Of a stretch of DNA of 39,819 bases, positions 9,597 through 18,302 are shown piece after piece. The DNA is from an uncultured Synechococcus sp. GTDB taxonomy: Bacteria; Cyanobacteriota; Cyanobacteriia; PCC-6307; Cyanobiaceae. Numbering within the stretch: the stretch's first letter is position 1; each line of letters starts with the position of its first letter. The stretch lies in contig CAJXPL010000024.1 in the NCBI GenBank assembly GCA_913057985.1, positions 1-39,819 of the forward strand. The letters run 5' to 3'. A program made the position numbers and the translations under genes. Below the pieces are notes generated by a model. The model did not search any database and was not told the origin of the DNA. It saw only the letters and a program-made list of their open reading frames with translations.

Positions 9597-9893
9597 TCAA
9601 CGACGCCGACCGCGATGGGAATTGCTGTGGCGATACACCGGATCTGTGGCTTCTTCCTGAAGCTGACGCATCGTCTCGATGGCGAAGCCCCCCAGACCTC
9701 CTGAAGTGACCACCATCAGATAGAAGAGTCGCAGGCGGCCAAGATCGATCTCAGCTGGGCTGTTGTCGATCAGCACCTTGAGGAAATAGGCCACCGCCAG
9801 ACCCAGACCTGCACCAATGGCCACTGCAATCAGAACACGCATGCCACTGAAGGGTTTGCGTGGGTTCACCTCTCGGTTGGTCTGCTCTGGCAT
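9597..9893 (-). CDS. Small membrane protein of the RND efflux operon
   Basis: Protein of 98 residues from ATG 9893, whose A is shared with the TGA of the upstream pump gene (TGATG overlap), so translation is probably coupled. Two hydrophobic segments are seen: about residues 18-42 (MRVLIAVAIGAGLGLAVAYF) and about 55-75 (LFYLMVVTSGGLGGFAIETM). The ends are basic, with a C-terminal arginine cluster. No family is recognised. Its position as third gene of the operon suggests an accessory role for the pump, by analogy with small proteins that bind RND transporters, but this is inference only. Confidence 0.75.
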   Translation of the reverse strand: MPEQTNREVNPRKPFSGMRVLIAVAIGAGLGLAVAYFLKVLIDNSPAEIDLGRLRLFYLMVVTSGGLGGFAIETMRQLQEEATDPVYRHSNSHRGRRR

Positions 9894-12800
9894 CAGCTCG
9901 GTTGCGGGGTGGGCGTGGAGCCGTCCTCAGGGGGTTTGGCATCGGCCTCTCCCAGCAGGGTCTTCATCACCACGTAGAAGACAGGCACCACTAAGGTGGA
10001 GAGGAAAGTGGCCACCAGCAGACCGCCGAACACCACCAGACCCAGGGAGGACTGACTCTGGGCACCAGCACCGCTGGCGAGCATCAACGGCAGAAAGCCT
10101 GTGAGGGAGGAGATCGCCGTCATCAGGATGGGCCGCAGACGCGACTTGGCCGAGAACTTGGCGGCTTCCAGCGCCGACTCGCCTTCACCCATCTTCTGGT
10201 TGGCCAGGTCGACAATCAGAATCGCGTTACCTCCCGCCAAACCAATCAGCATCACCAGGCCCACCTGGGCGTAGATGTTGAGTACCTGCCCGGCCGCCCC
10301 CAGGAACACCAGGGCTCCCAGCAGAGCCGTCGGCACCGTCAACAGAATGATGATCGGGTCGGTGTAGCTCTCGTACTGGGCAGAGAGCACCAGGAACACC
10401 GCCAGGATGCCCAGGGCGAAGATCACAACGGCCAGAGATCCGGCCTTCACTTCTTCGCGGGAGATGCCGGTCCAGTCGAAACCAAGACCCTGGTAACTGC
10501 CGGCGTTGAAGATCTGCTTCATCGCCCCGATCGCCTGACCGGAGCTGTTCCCCTCTTTCGGGGTGCCGTCAATCTTGATCGATCGGTAGAGGTTGAAGTG
10601 GGGAATGACGCTGGGACCCACCGTCTGCTTGACCGTGAAGAACTCCGAGAGCGGGATCTGCTCACCCCTGGCGTTGGCGACGTAGATGGCCGACAACCGT
10701 TGTGGGGTAGCCCGGCTCACCTCATCCGCCTGCACATAAACGCGGCGGACCTTGCCCTCCTGGAAGGTGTCGTTCACATAGGCACCACCGAAGTTGACAC
10801 TGAAGGCCGACATGGCTGAACCGAAGTCAACCCCGAGCGAGGCCATCTGCTCCCGGTCCACATCGATCTTGTACTGCGGCGCCTGGGGCGAGAACAGCGA
10901 ATAGACCTGATTCAGGATGGGATCGGCATTGCCCGCCTGGATGATCTGCTGGGCGGATGCGAAGAACTCATTCAGGGAGTAGACACCGCTGCTCTGGTCG
11001 AGCAACTGGAACTCAAAGCCGCCGCCGGTGCCATAACCAGGGATAGAGGGTGGCTCCACCACGAACACCCGACCGCCATCAATGGCGCCGTAGAGCTTGG
11101 CGTTGAGACGCTTCACCACGGCACCCACGCTGTGCTCCTTGCCGGGACGTTCATCCCAGTGCTTCATGCCGATGAAGAAAAGACCCTTGTTGGGGGCGTT
11201 TCCATCAAGGCTGGCGCCGCTGAACAGGGCAGCCGATGAGATGTCCTCCTCCGTGCGCATCACTTCAGCCACCTGGCGGTTGATCGCCAGTGTTTTCTCG
11301 TTGGAGACCCCGTCAGGGGCCTGAACGAAACCAATGGCATAGCCCTGGTCTTCGATCGGGACGAAACCTCCAGGAATGCGGGTGAAGGCAAATCCGGTGA
11401 GCAGAATGCCCGCAGCCAGGGCCGCCATCACGATCGGGCGCGCCTTGAGCACGCCGTCGAGGATCGAGGCGTAACGCTTCTCAAAGCCTCCATAGAGGCG
11501 GTTGAAGTTGGTGAAGATCACCGGGATGAAGTAGCCCACACAACCACCGATGGCGGTGAACAACAGCACAGGAATCGGATTGGTGAAGATCACCCCCGTG
11601 GTGATCACACCCACTGCTGCACCACCGGCGGTGAACGGCAGACGCAGGGGCAGGCCGGTGATCTTGCCGGCGATGAAGCCAATCACCGCACCGATCACGG
11701 TTGGAATCAGTGCTGCCGCGGCGCCGTTGCCCGCACTGAGCAGGCCGTAGATGAAACCGAGCACCACACCGGCCGTGGCGTACTGATTGCGGCTGAGCTC
11801 CTTGGTCTCGCGGGACAACAACAGGGCCGAGAGCATCGGCGAGAACGTCAGCGCGTTGAAAGTGGAGATACCGATCGAGAAGAGGATCGTGGCGGCGAAC
11901 TGCTTGTAGATCGTGCCGGTGGCACCCGGGAAAAACAGCACCGGCAGGAACACCGCCATCTTCACCAGGGACGTGGCGATCACCGCCCCGAATAATTCGT
12001 CCATGGTTTCCATGGCCGCCTGCACCGAGGTCATGCCCTCCGCCTTCTTGGCGGAGGTGTCTTCCACCACCGTGATGGCGTCATCCACCACCAGACCGGT
12101 GGCCAGCACCAAACCAAACAGCGTGAGCTGGTTGAGCGAGAAACCGAAGGCCAGCACCAGGGCGAAGGTGCCGATCAACGCCACCGGAATCGCAATAGCG
12201 GGAACAAGGGTGGCTTTCCAGTTCTGCAGGAACAGGAACAGGATCAGCACCACCAGAATCACCGCGTCCCGCAGGGAGTTGGTCACACCCTTGATCGACT
12301 GGTTGATGAAATCGGTGGTGTCGTAGATCTTCTGCACGCCGAGGCCCACCGGCAGAGTTTTCTCGAACTCGCCGAGCACCTCCTTGACGCCGTTGGACAC
12401 CTCGATGGCGTTACTGCCGGAGAGCTGGTAAATAGCAATACCCACCGAAGGGGTGCCTTTGAGATCCATGGCATCGATGCCGTAGGTCTCACCGCCGAGT
12501 TCGACACGGCCCACATCCTTGAGCCGCACCAGGCCGCCGGCATCGGTGCTTCGCAGGATGATGTTCTCGAACTCCTGGGTGCTGGTCAGACGACCCTGCA
12601 GCTGCACCGTGAAGGTGTATTCCTGACCTTCAGGGGCAGGGGCACCGCCGATCTTGCCGGCCGGCACCAGACGGTTCTGACTGCGCAGCTGGTTGACCAC
12701 ATCGGTGGCCGTGAGGTTGTTGGCGGTCAGCTTCTCGGGGTCCAGCCAAAGGCGGAAGGCGATCTTGCGGTTGCCGAAGTAAGTGACATCGCCGACGCCC

Positions 12801-13324
12801 TTCACCCGCTTGACGTTGTCGGTGAGGTTCTTGTCGAGATAACCGCTGATCGTCTCAACCGAATATTCGGTTTTGGCGGGGTCTTCGTTGACGAAGTTGT
12901 AGACGAGCAGGATCGAGTTGGAGGCCTTGTTCACCGTCACACCCGACTTACGCACCTCCTCCGGCAGCTGAGGTTCCGCCAGGGAAACGCGGTTCTGCAC
13001 ATTCACCTGGTTGATGTTGCCGTCGGTGCCGCTGTCGAACGACACGGAGATCGAACTCACACCATCCGATGAGCTGTTGGAGGTGATGAAGTCCATGTTC
13101 TCCACCCCATTGATCTGCTGCTCGAGCACGGAGGTGACCCCCTGCTCAACGGCAACAGCATCAGCACCCACGTAGGTGGCCTGCACCTTCACGGTTGGAG
13201 GTGCAATGTCGGGGAGATTTTCAATCGGAAGGATCGGAATCGCGATCAAACCAACGATCACGATCAACAGGCTGCAGACAGTGCTGAGAACCGGCCGGGT
13301 GATGAAATTATTGGAAGCAGACAT
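9893..13324 (-). CDS. RND family efflux pump, AcrB/MexB-like inner membrane subunit
   Basis: Protein of 1143 residues, about 90 longer than AcrB. It starts with the usual MSASNNFITRPVLSTV and ends with VPVFYVVM before a proline-rich tail. The TM4 acid pair is present (GLVVDDAITVVED, D414 and D415), as are the following F-P-G loop (VFLPVLFFPGATG) and the TM11 block RLRPILMT. Two features are odd. First, about 95 glycine-rich hydrophobic residues (about 510-603) sit between TM6 and TM7, where AcrB has a short connector. Second, the TM10 lysine of the proton relay (AcrB K940) is replaced by glycine (LAGGNAILIV, G1032). The fusion-protein gene lies nine bases upstream. The substrate is unknown. 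Confidence 0.93.
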   Translation of the reverse strand: MSASNNFITRPVLSTVCSLLIVIVGLIAIPILPIENLPDIAPPTVKVQATYVGADAVAVEQGVTSVLEQQINGVENMDFITSNSSSDGVSSISVSFDSGTDGNINQVNVQNRVSLAEPQLPEEVRKSGVTVNKASNSILLVYNFVNEDPAKTEYSVETISGYLDKNLTDNVKRVKGVGDVTYFGNRKIAFRLWLDPEKLTANNLTATDVVNQLRSQNRLVPAGKIGGAPAPEGQEYTFTVQLQGRLTSTQEFENIILRSTDAGGLVRLKDVGRVELGGETYGIDAMDLKGTPSVGIAIYQLSGSNAIEVSNGVKEVLGEFEKTLPVGLGVQKIYDTTDFINQSIKGVTNSLRDAVILVVLILFLFLQNWKATLVPAIAIPVALIGTFALVLAFGFSLNQLTLFGLVLATGLVVDDAITVVEDTSAKKAEGMTSVQAAMETMDELFGAVIATSLVKMAVFLPVLFFPGATGTIYKQFAATILFSIGISTFNALTFSPMLSALLLSRETKELSRNQYATAGVVLGFIYGLLSAGNGAAAALIPTVIGAVIGFIAGKITGLPLRLPFTAGGAAVGVITTGVIFTNPIPVLLFTAIGGCVGYFIPVIFTNFNRLYGGFEKRYASILDGVLKARPIVMAALAAGILLTGFAFTRIPGGFVPIEDQGYAIGFVQAPDGVSNEKTLAINRQVAEVMRTEEDISSAALFSGASLDGNAPNKGLFFIGMKHWDERPGKEHSVGAVVKRLNAKLYGAIDGGRVFVVEPPSIPGYGTGGGFEFQLLDQSSGVYSLNEFFASAQQIIQAGNADPILNQVYSLFSPQAPQYKIDVDREQMASLGVDFGSAMSAFSVNFGGAYVNDTFQEGKVRRVYVQADEVSRATPQRLSAIYVANARGEQIPLSEFFTVKQTVGPSVIPHFNLYRSIKIDGTPKEGNSSGQAIGAMKQIFNAGSYQGLGFDWTGISREEVKAGSLAVVIFALGILAVFLVLSAQYESYTDPIIILLTVPTALLGALVFLGAAGQVLNIYAQVGLVMLIGLAGGNAILIVDLANQKMGEGESALEAAKFSAKSRLRPILMTAISSLTGFLPLMLASGAGAQSQSSLGLVVFGGLLVATFLSTLVVPVFYVVMKTLLGEADAKPPEDGSTPTPQPS

Positions 13325-13333
13325 CGATCAACC

Positions 13334-14407
13334 TCAATTCGCCTGGGCGGGCTGCACCTGAACGGGCATGCCATGTTTCAGGTTGAGCAGATTGGTTGTG
13401 GCCACCATTTGATTGGCTTCGAGGCCTTTGGTGATCGGATACAGCTGGGTCTCCAATTCGCCCACCGTGACCGGCGTCTGCAGGGCGAACTTGGCATCAG
13501 CGGGAAGTTTGCCGGCCTTGATTCCCTTCTCCAGCTTCTCCAGATCAGCCTTGCCCGGATTCTCTTTGAGCTCGTCAAAGCTGCCGAGACGGTAGACAAA
13601 GCTCTGACCCGAGGTCTGGGTGACAGCAGCGAAAGGAACCGCCAGTTGTTGCTCAGCCTTGATCTGAACCCGGGTACGCAGACGCTGGCCATCCTTCAAT
13701 TGCCCATCGGTGTTCGGGAAGACCGCCTTCACCAACAATCCCTGGGTCTGCTTGTTAATACGAGGATCAATCGAACCGACTTGCCCGGTTGCAATCACAT
13801 CCTCACTACCTGGGGCACTGAGCAGCACGGGCTGGCCCAGAGCCAGACGCGTCGAGAACACCGCCGGGACCTCCACACGGGCTTCCAGTTCGTTGTTCTG
13901 CACCAGGCTGGTGAACACCTGGCCCTGCCGAATCACGTCGCCCACCTTCACATTCACATCAGCAACCGTGCCGGCGGAGGGTGAGGTGAGATTGCTGTAG
14001 TCGAGCTCCGCCTTGGCGGAGATGTATTGGGTGCGATAGCGATCCAGATCCTTCTGCGACGCGGCACCCGTCTCAGTCAGGTAGACGTAACGCTCATAGT
14101 TGGCCTTGGCATTGTCCGCTTTGGCTTTCTTCTCAACCTGATCGAGCACCACCAGGAGCTGACCGGGCGCAACTTCATCACCCTGGCTGATCTTGAGTTG
14201 CTCAATCCGACCCCCCGATTGAGCGGCGAGCTCGACAAGGTTGCTTGCCTCCAACGTGCTGACGGTATCGACACCCTCGGTGAACTCAGCCAGCTGGGTG
14301 GACACGGCCTGCACCTTCGGCGGCGGCGGCTTCGGCGCTTCGCTCTTGCAGGAACTGACCGTGATCAGAGCCGCGAAGGTGATCAGAAGACGCTGCGGAT
14401 GACGCAC
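13334..14407 (-). CDS. RND efflux membrane fusion lipoprotein, AcrA/MexA-like
   Basis: Periplasmic adaptor of 357 residues that would link the pump to an outer-membrane channel, which is not in this window. The N-terminus MRHPQRLLITFAALITVSSC is a lipoprotein signal with lipobox VSSC. A barrel-sandwich half follows (LAAQSGGRIEQLKISQGDEV), then a short coiled-coil hairpin (about 90-120), the second half (LTSPSAGTVADVNVKVGDVI) and beta-barrel/membrane-proximal domains. The start is GTG 14407. No Shine-Dalgarno is seen; instead GGCAAAA/TTTTGCC repeats (14408-14425) abut the start. The operon order is fusion protein, pump, small membrane protein. Confidence 0.93.
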   Translation of the reverse strand: MRHPQRLLITFAALITVSSCKSEAPKPPPPKVQAVSTQLAEFTEGVDTVSTLEASNLVELAAQSGGRIEQLKISQGDEVAPGQLLVVLDQVEKKAKADNAKANYERYVYLTETGAASQKDLDRYRTQYISAKAELDYSNLTSPSAGTVADVNVKVGDVIRQGQVFTSLVQNNELEARVEVPAVFSTRLALGQPVLLSAPGSEDVIATGQVGSIDPRINKQTQGLLVKAVFPNTDGQLKDGQRLRTRVQIKAEQQLAVPFAAVTQTSGQSFVYRLGSFDELKENPGKADLEKLEKGIKAGKLPADAKFALQTPVTVGELETQLYPITKGLEANQMVATTNLLNLKHGMPVQVQPAQAN

Positions 14408-14427
14408 GGCAAAAAGTCTTTTGCCGG

Positions 14428-14456
14428 ATTATGGGGAGTTCCTAAGAGCTTGTCGC
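14428..14456 (-). promoter_or_regulatory. Sigma-70-type promoter for the efflux operon
   Basis: Read on the minus strand, GCGACA (14456-14451, four of six matches to TTGACA) and CATAAT (14433-14428, five of six to TATAAT) are separated by exactly 17 bases. The start of transcription would fall near 14421, giving a leader of only about 14 bases before GTG 14407. Confidence 0.6.
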
Positions 14457-14460
14457 GAAG

Positions 14461-14478
14461 GTTTCGACGTGTCGAAAC
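14461..14478. promoter_or_regulatory. Perfect palindrome, candidate operator of the efflux operon
   Basis: GTTTCGAC and GTCGAAAC are perfect 8-bp arms with a GT spacer. The site ends four bases upstream of the inferred -35 hexamer of the minus-strand efflux promoter and lies 85 bases before rarA on the plus strand. Symmetry and position fit a dimeric regulator. No regulator gene is adjacent. Confidence 0.55.
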
Positions 14479-14562
14479 AGGCATCCCAAAAAATGTTCGA
14501 TTCGGCCCAGCTCAAGCGCTGATTGAGAACGTCAGGGACACTGGGTCAACGTTGATTGTTCG

Positions 14563-16728
14563 TTGAGCCAGGACCTCTTCGCTTTTCACGGTGAGCAGCA
14601 ACGGCGGCGGCTGGCCCCCCTGGCCGATCGCATGCGTCCGCGCACGTTGGAGGAATTTGAAGGGCAGAGCGGGATCCTTGCGGACGGACGGCTCCTGCGC
14701 CGTGCCATCAAGGCTGATCGGGTCGGCAACCTGATCCTGCATGGCCCCCCCGGGGTCGGCAAAACCACCCTGGCGCGGATCATTGCCAACCACACCCGCG
14801 CTCATTTCAGCAGCCTCAATGCCGTGCTGGCGGGCGTCAAAGACTTACGAATTGAGGTGGATGCTGCACGCCAACGCCTTGAACGGCATGGCTTGCGCAC
14901 AATCCTGTTCATCGACGAGGTGCACCGCTTCAACAGCGCCCAGCAGGATGCGCTGTTGCCATGGGTGGAGAACGGCACCGTCACCCTGATCGGCGCCACC
15001 ACAGAAAACCCCTATTTCGAAGTCAACAAGGCTCTGGTCAGCCGCTCGCGGCTGTTTCGTTTACTGCCTCTGGAACCAGAGGATTTACAGCGGCTGCTGC
15101 AACGCGCCCTTGCAGACGACGAGCGGGGCTACGGCGACCGCGCCATCGCCATCAGCAGCGATGCTGCCAACCACCTCGTTGATGTGGCAGGCGGAGACGC
15201 CCGCAGCCTTCTCAACGCCCTTGAACTGGCGGTGGAGAGTTCGGAGCCCGATGGCGACGGCGTGATTCAGATCAACCTGGCCATCGCCGAGGAATCCATC
15301 CAGCAGCGGGCTGTGCTCTACGACAAGCACGGCGATGCCCACTACGACACGATCAGCGCCTTCATCAAATCGCTGCGGGGCTCCGATGCCGATGCAGCGC
15401 TGTTCTGGCTGGCCCGCATGGTGGAGGCTGGTGAAAACCCCCGTTTCATCTTCCGGCGGATGCTGATTGCAGCGGGGGAAGACATCGGCCTGGCCGACCC
15501 GCAGGCCATCGTTGTGGTGGAGGCCTGTGCCGCGGCCTTCGAACGGGTGGGACTGCCCGAGGGCTTGTATCCCTTGGCCCAGGCCGCGTTGTACCTGGCG
15601 GGCACCGAAAAGAGCAACAGCGTTCTGGGCTTCTTTGATGCCCTCAAAACCGTGCGCGATGCGCAAAAACAGGACGTGCCCGGGCATTTGCGCGATGCCA
15701 ACCGGGATGGAGCCGCCTTCGGCGATGGTATGGGCTACCGCTACCCCCATGCCTACGCCGAACACTGGGTGGAGCAGCAATACCTCCCCACACCCCTGCA
15801 AGGCGAGGTGTTCTGGCAGCCCGGCCAGCTCGGTTGGGAAGGCGAACGGCGCGAGCGGATGGCCGAACGCCGGGCCGCCCAACTCGCCGCAGCCGCAGAA
15901 CTGGCGGCCGACCAGCCCTTGCTGCTGAGCAGCGGACCCGATCGTCCCGGCGTGGACCGCTGGGTGCAGCGTCAACTCGGGCAGGAGGGAGAGCGACTGC
16001 AGCGCCTGCGCGAGCGGCTCTGGCGGGATATCCCCTGGACCCGTCGAGATCGGGTGCTGTTGTTGGGGATGCGCTCGTTGATCTGGGCCCTCGATCCCTT
16101 GAGGGCCGCCCCGGAAGGAGGCGTCACCGTGCTTTGCGACAACGAAGCCGACCGGCGCCGGCTGGCAGCACAGATGGATCTGCTCGAGCCGGAGCATCGG
16201 CCAGAGCTGCTGACCGGCAACCTCGACGCACTGCCCGCACTCCAGGCCTTCGATTGGATCGCAGGACGCCTCGCCACTGCCGACCTGCAAGGGCAGAACT
16301 GGACAGCACTGCTGGAGGCCATCAACCAACATGCCGAGCCGACAACAGGCTTACGGCTGCTGATCAGCCGCGCCGAACTGGGGCCCGCTGGTGCGCTTCA
16401 GCAAAGCGGAACTGCGGCGGAACTGGTCCACGTTCTTGTGGCTCGGGAACAACACTGGCTTGAGCGGCAGCAGCGGCCGGACGAGTCCTTGAAGAACGCC
16501 GGCTGGCAGCTCCGTTGTGAGGAGTGGCTGGAACATCTCACGCTTCCAGGGGGCACGGAACTGGCTGAGCGATGGCTGACCGAAGGGTCGCCCTACCGGC
16601 AGGCCATGGGGGAGATCAGCACGGACGTGATGAAGGAATTGCGCCGGTCACTGAACAGCCTTGGAGAGGCTGGTTTACGACTGCCAATGCGCCATCAATT
16701 GATCACTGGCGAGCGAAACACGCCATAA
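14563..16728 (+). CDS. rarA: RarA AAA+ ATPase fused to a methyltransferase-like domain
   Basis: Protein of 721 residues. Residues 1-430 are a RarA/MgsA (Mgs1/WRNIP1) clamp-loader-like ATPase acting at stalled replication forks. Walker A is GPPGVGKTT (61-69), Walker [11 protein letters not shown] (114-123), sensor 1 GATTENP (144-150), and the tetramerisation region ends with [14 protein letters not shown]. Residues about 455-715 form a second domain with a Rossmann-type start ([17 protein letters not shown], then [14 protein letters not shown]), resembling a SAM methyltransferase without a clear catalytic motif. This fusion is known in cyanobacteria. TTG 14563 gives MSQDLF, directly before the conserved [12 protein letters not shown] region. 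Confidence 0.93.
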   Translation: MSQDLFAFHGEQQRRRLAPLADRMRPRTLEEFEGQSGILADGRLLRRAIKADRVGNLILHGPPGVGKTTLARIIANHTRAHFSSLNAVLAGVKDLRIEVDAARQRLERHGLRTILFIDEVHRFNSAQQDALLPWVENGTVTLIGATTENPYFEVNKALVSRSRLFRLLPLEPEDLQRLLQRALADDERGYGDRAIAISSDAANHLVDVAGGDARSLLNALELAVESSEPDGDGVIQINLAIAEESIQQRAVLYDKHGDAHYDTISAFIKSLRGSDADAALFWLARMVEAGENPRFIFRRMLIAAGEDIGLADPQAIVVVEACAAAFERVGLPEGLYPLAQAALYLAGTEKSNSVLGFFDALKTVRDAQKQDVPGHLRDANRDGAAFGDGMGYRYPHAYAEHWVEQQYLPTPLQGEVFWQPGQLGWEGERRERMAERRAAQLAAAAELAADQPLLLSSGPDRPGVDRWVQRQLGQEGERLQRLRERLWRDIPWTRRDRVLLLGMRSLIWALDPLRAAPEGGVTVLCDNEADRRRLAAQMDLLEPEHRPELLTGNLDALPALQAFDWIAGRLATADLQGQNWTALLEAINQHAEPTTGLRLLISRAELGPAGALQQSGTAAELVHVLVAREQHWLERQQRPDESLKNAGWQLRCEEWLEHLTLPGGTELAERWLTEGSPYRQAMGEISTDVMKELRRSLNSLGEAGLRLPMRHQLITGERNTP

Positions 16729-16753
16729 AAAAGCCCCGGCCGTAGCCGGAGCT
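16727..16753 (-). terminator. Terminator of the DUF1400 gene
   Basis: On the minus strand, AGCTCCGGC and GCCGGGGCT form a stem with one mismatch around a four-base loop, followed by a run of six T. It lies 24 bases after the stop of the minus-strand gene at 16777 and touches the rarA stop. Confidence 0.8.
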
Positions 16754-16776
16754 GAGGCGCAGAGCTCAGGAGCTGA

Positions 16777-17409
16777 TCACCAGAGGGGACGGGCGGGAGC
16801 GACGCGAGGTGCGGGCTCGGGCAGCGCGGAGTTGGCCTGAACGCAGGCGGGCAGGAACACGTACCAGGACAACAGGGAGGTGCACTGGGCGTCGCCTTCA
16901 CACTTGTCGGGAGCGCAGACGTTCTGGATGCCGTCGTAGGTGCCGCAGGTATCAGCCAGGCGGAAGTCCACGGGCAGCTCGGCCATGATGCCGGCGGAAG
17001 AGATTTCACCGTCGATGGAGTCGGCGATGATCGCGGAACGCAAGGCCACCACAGAGGTGGACTTCATCTTCCAATAAGGGAAGTAAGAACGGGTCTGGTC
17101 CTTCAGGAACTTGACGCCGTCGTCGGAGTACATGAAGCGGGAGACGCCGATGATGTCAACGGCATAGGTTTTGGTCATGCCTTCCTGAATTTCCTCGGCA
17201 GTCCAACCGGAGTTGTTGACGCCTTCCAGCAGGGCACGATCGGTGATGTCACCGGTGCTGAAGAAGGTTTTGAATTCAGAAGACGTGGTGGTCCACACGG
17301 CGCCGCCGGTGTTCCAGCGAACGGGGCGGGAGGTGCCTGCTTCAGCAGGAACGGCCAGAGCGGCGAGGGAGGCACCAGCCAGCAGGCCAGCAGCGAGACG
17401 AGAAAACAC
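16777..17409 (-). CDS. Exported DUF1400 protein (cyanobacterial alpha/beta-hydrolase-associated)
   Basis: Protein of about 210 residues. From GTG 17409 it begins MFSRLAAGLLAGASLAALA, a clear signal peptide with likely cleavage at AEA; an in-frame GTG at 17427 would add six residues. The mature region matches DUF1400, which in other cyanobacteria precedes an alpha/beta-hydrolase domain. Here only the DUF1400 part (about 25-150) is present, followed by a cysteine-rich segment (TCGTY, NVCAP, DKCEG, AQCTS, PACVQ) and a proline tail. No hydrolase nucleophile motif is present, so catalysis is not claimed. Five or more cysteines suggest disulfides outside the cytoplasm. The gene has its own terminator. 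Confidence 0.8.
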   Translation of the reverse strand: MFSRLAAGLLAGASLAALAVPAEAGTSRPVRWNTGGAVWTTTSSEFKTFFSTGDITDRALLEGVNNSGWTAEEIQEGMTKTYAVDIIGVSRFMYSDDGVKFLKDQTRSYFPYWKMKSTSVVALRSAIIADSIDGEISSAGIMAELPVDFRLADTCGTYDGIQNVCAPDKCEGDAQCTSLLSWYVFLPACVQANSALPEPAPRVAPARPLW

Positions 17410-17712
17410 GGGACGACAAATAAGCACGTCAATAAAAAATTAGCCCCCTCAACAAGAAACGCCGACATCACTCAATCGCTTAAGAATTGGGAAACATTGA
17501 GAGAACTAACTTCCGACAAAAGAGACACGCGAGACTCGACAATTCGGCTCGATCTGGACCAGCTCGAAACAAAAAACCAGGGGATTGTGTCCGAACTGGG
17601 CCACCTACAAAGCATGGATAGGCTGAAAACCATCTCGCCGGGGAGAGCCACCTGAAACCCAGCACTTGAGATCAGTTCGTCCTAACGAGGAATCAAAAGT
17701 AGAACGCTCTGA
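17410..17712. other. Intergenic region upstream of the DUF1400 gene
   Basis: About 300 bases without a convincing gene. The stretch is less GC-rich near 17430-17520 and would hold the minus-strand promoter and leader of the DUF1400 gene. I see no tRNA, no terminator and no clear promoter hexamers. A 61-codon minus-strand open frame at 17480-17665 has no coding character. A small RNA cannot be excluded. Confidence 0.4.
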
Positions 17713-18210
17713 TCACTTCAAAGAGATGCGTTGCCAGCCATCTGGGCAATTCCCGGCCTCGGCCTGGCCTACTGCTTTCCGATCACCACGGCAGTGGTGC
17801 ATCCGCAGCCGACCGCCGGAGCGCTCCACCTCCGCCAGATAGGCCTCTGTGCCGTGATGGGGCTCAAGCCACAGCCGGGTCCGAACAGCATCGCGATTCA
17901 CCGTTGCCTGGAACTGCGACCCGGACGACAGTCACAAATCCTGAAGCGAGCCTGCGAATCCACCCCAGTAATGGCGCGTCATCTGCGCAAGGGTGAACTC
18001 TTTCAGCAGGGTTTCGGCCTCGCTGCGTTGATGCAGGGTGACCTCGCGCTGCATCAGCCGCCGGCTGAGATTCGCCTGCGATGACTGAGGAACAGCGTGA
18101 TCGAACGAGAAACCATGTCGCGGCGCGACAAGTGCGCTCAAGCCCATGGCCAAAAGGCCGAGAGCCGCCAGGGAGCGTGCGATTTGCTCGACCCGGATCC
18201 GCGACGCCAT
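17713..18210 (-). pseudogene. Membrane-anchored protein gene interrupted by an in-frame TGA
   Basis: From ATG 18210 (or GTG 18249) the frame encodes a hydrophobic helix (SLAALGLLAMGLSALVAP), then a long polar helix, and stops at TGA 17934-17932 after FAGSLQDL. The same frame continues without a shift for another 72 residues, beginning LSSGSQFQATVNRDAVRTRL and then WLEPHHGTEAYLAEVE, to the next stop at 17713. The downstream part has clear coding character but no good start of its own; GTG 17901 would cut the QFQATVN strand. One base change (for example CGA or GGA to TGA) explains the pattern. The N-terminal helix plus beta-rich C-terminus recalls pilin-like proteins, but no prepilin motif is seen. 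Confidence 0.6.
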
Positions 18211-18302
18211 GCCCCAACAGCTGCAGGTTGAATGCAACGTAGGCCGCACGGACAGTCTTGTCCTGAGGGCCGTACGCTGCCGCCACTGACCAAGCCCTTT
18301 CC

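Noticed and set aside
11550-11750. Plus-strand frame inside the RND insert
   Set aside because: It is the antisense shadow of the insert; the sense frame continues the pump without a break.
15085-16332. 415-codon minus-strand open frame inside rarA
   Set aside because: High GC content keeps antisense frames open. The sense frame has complete AAA+ motifs, and the antisense product has no domain.
17480-17665. 61-codon minus-strand frame in the intergenic region upstream of the DUF1400 gene
   Set aside because: The composition has no codon bias, and no ribosome site or domain is seen.
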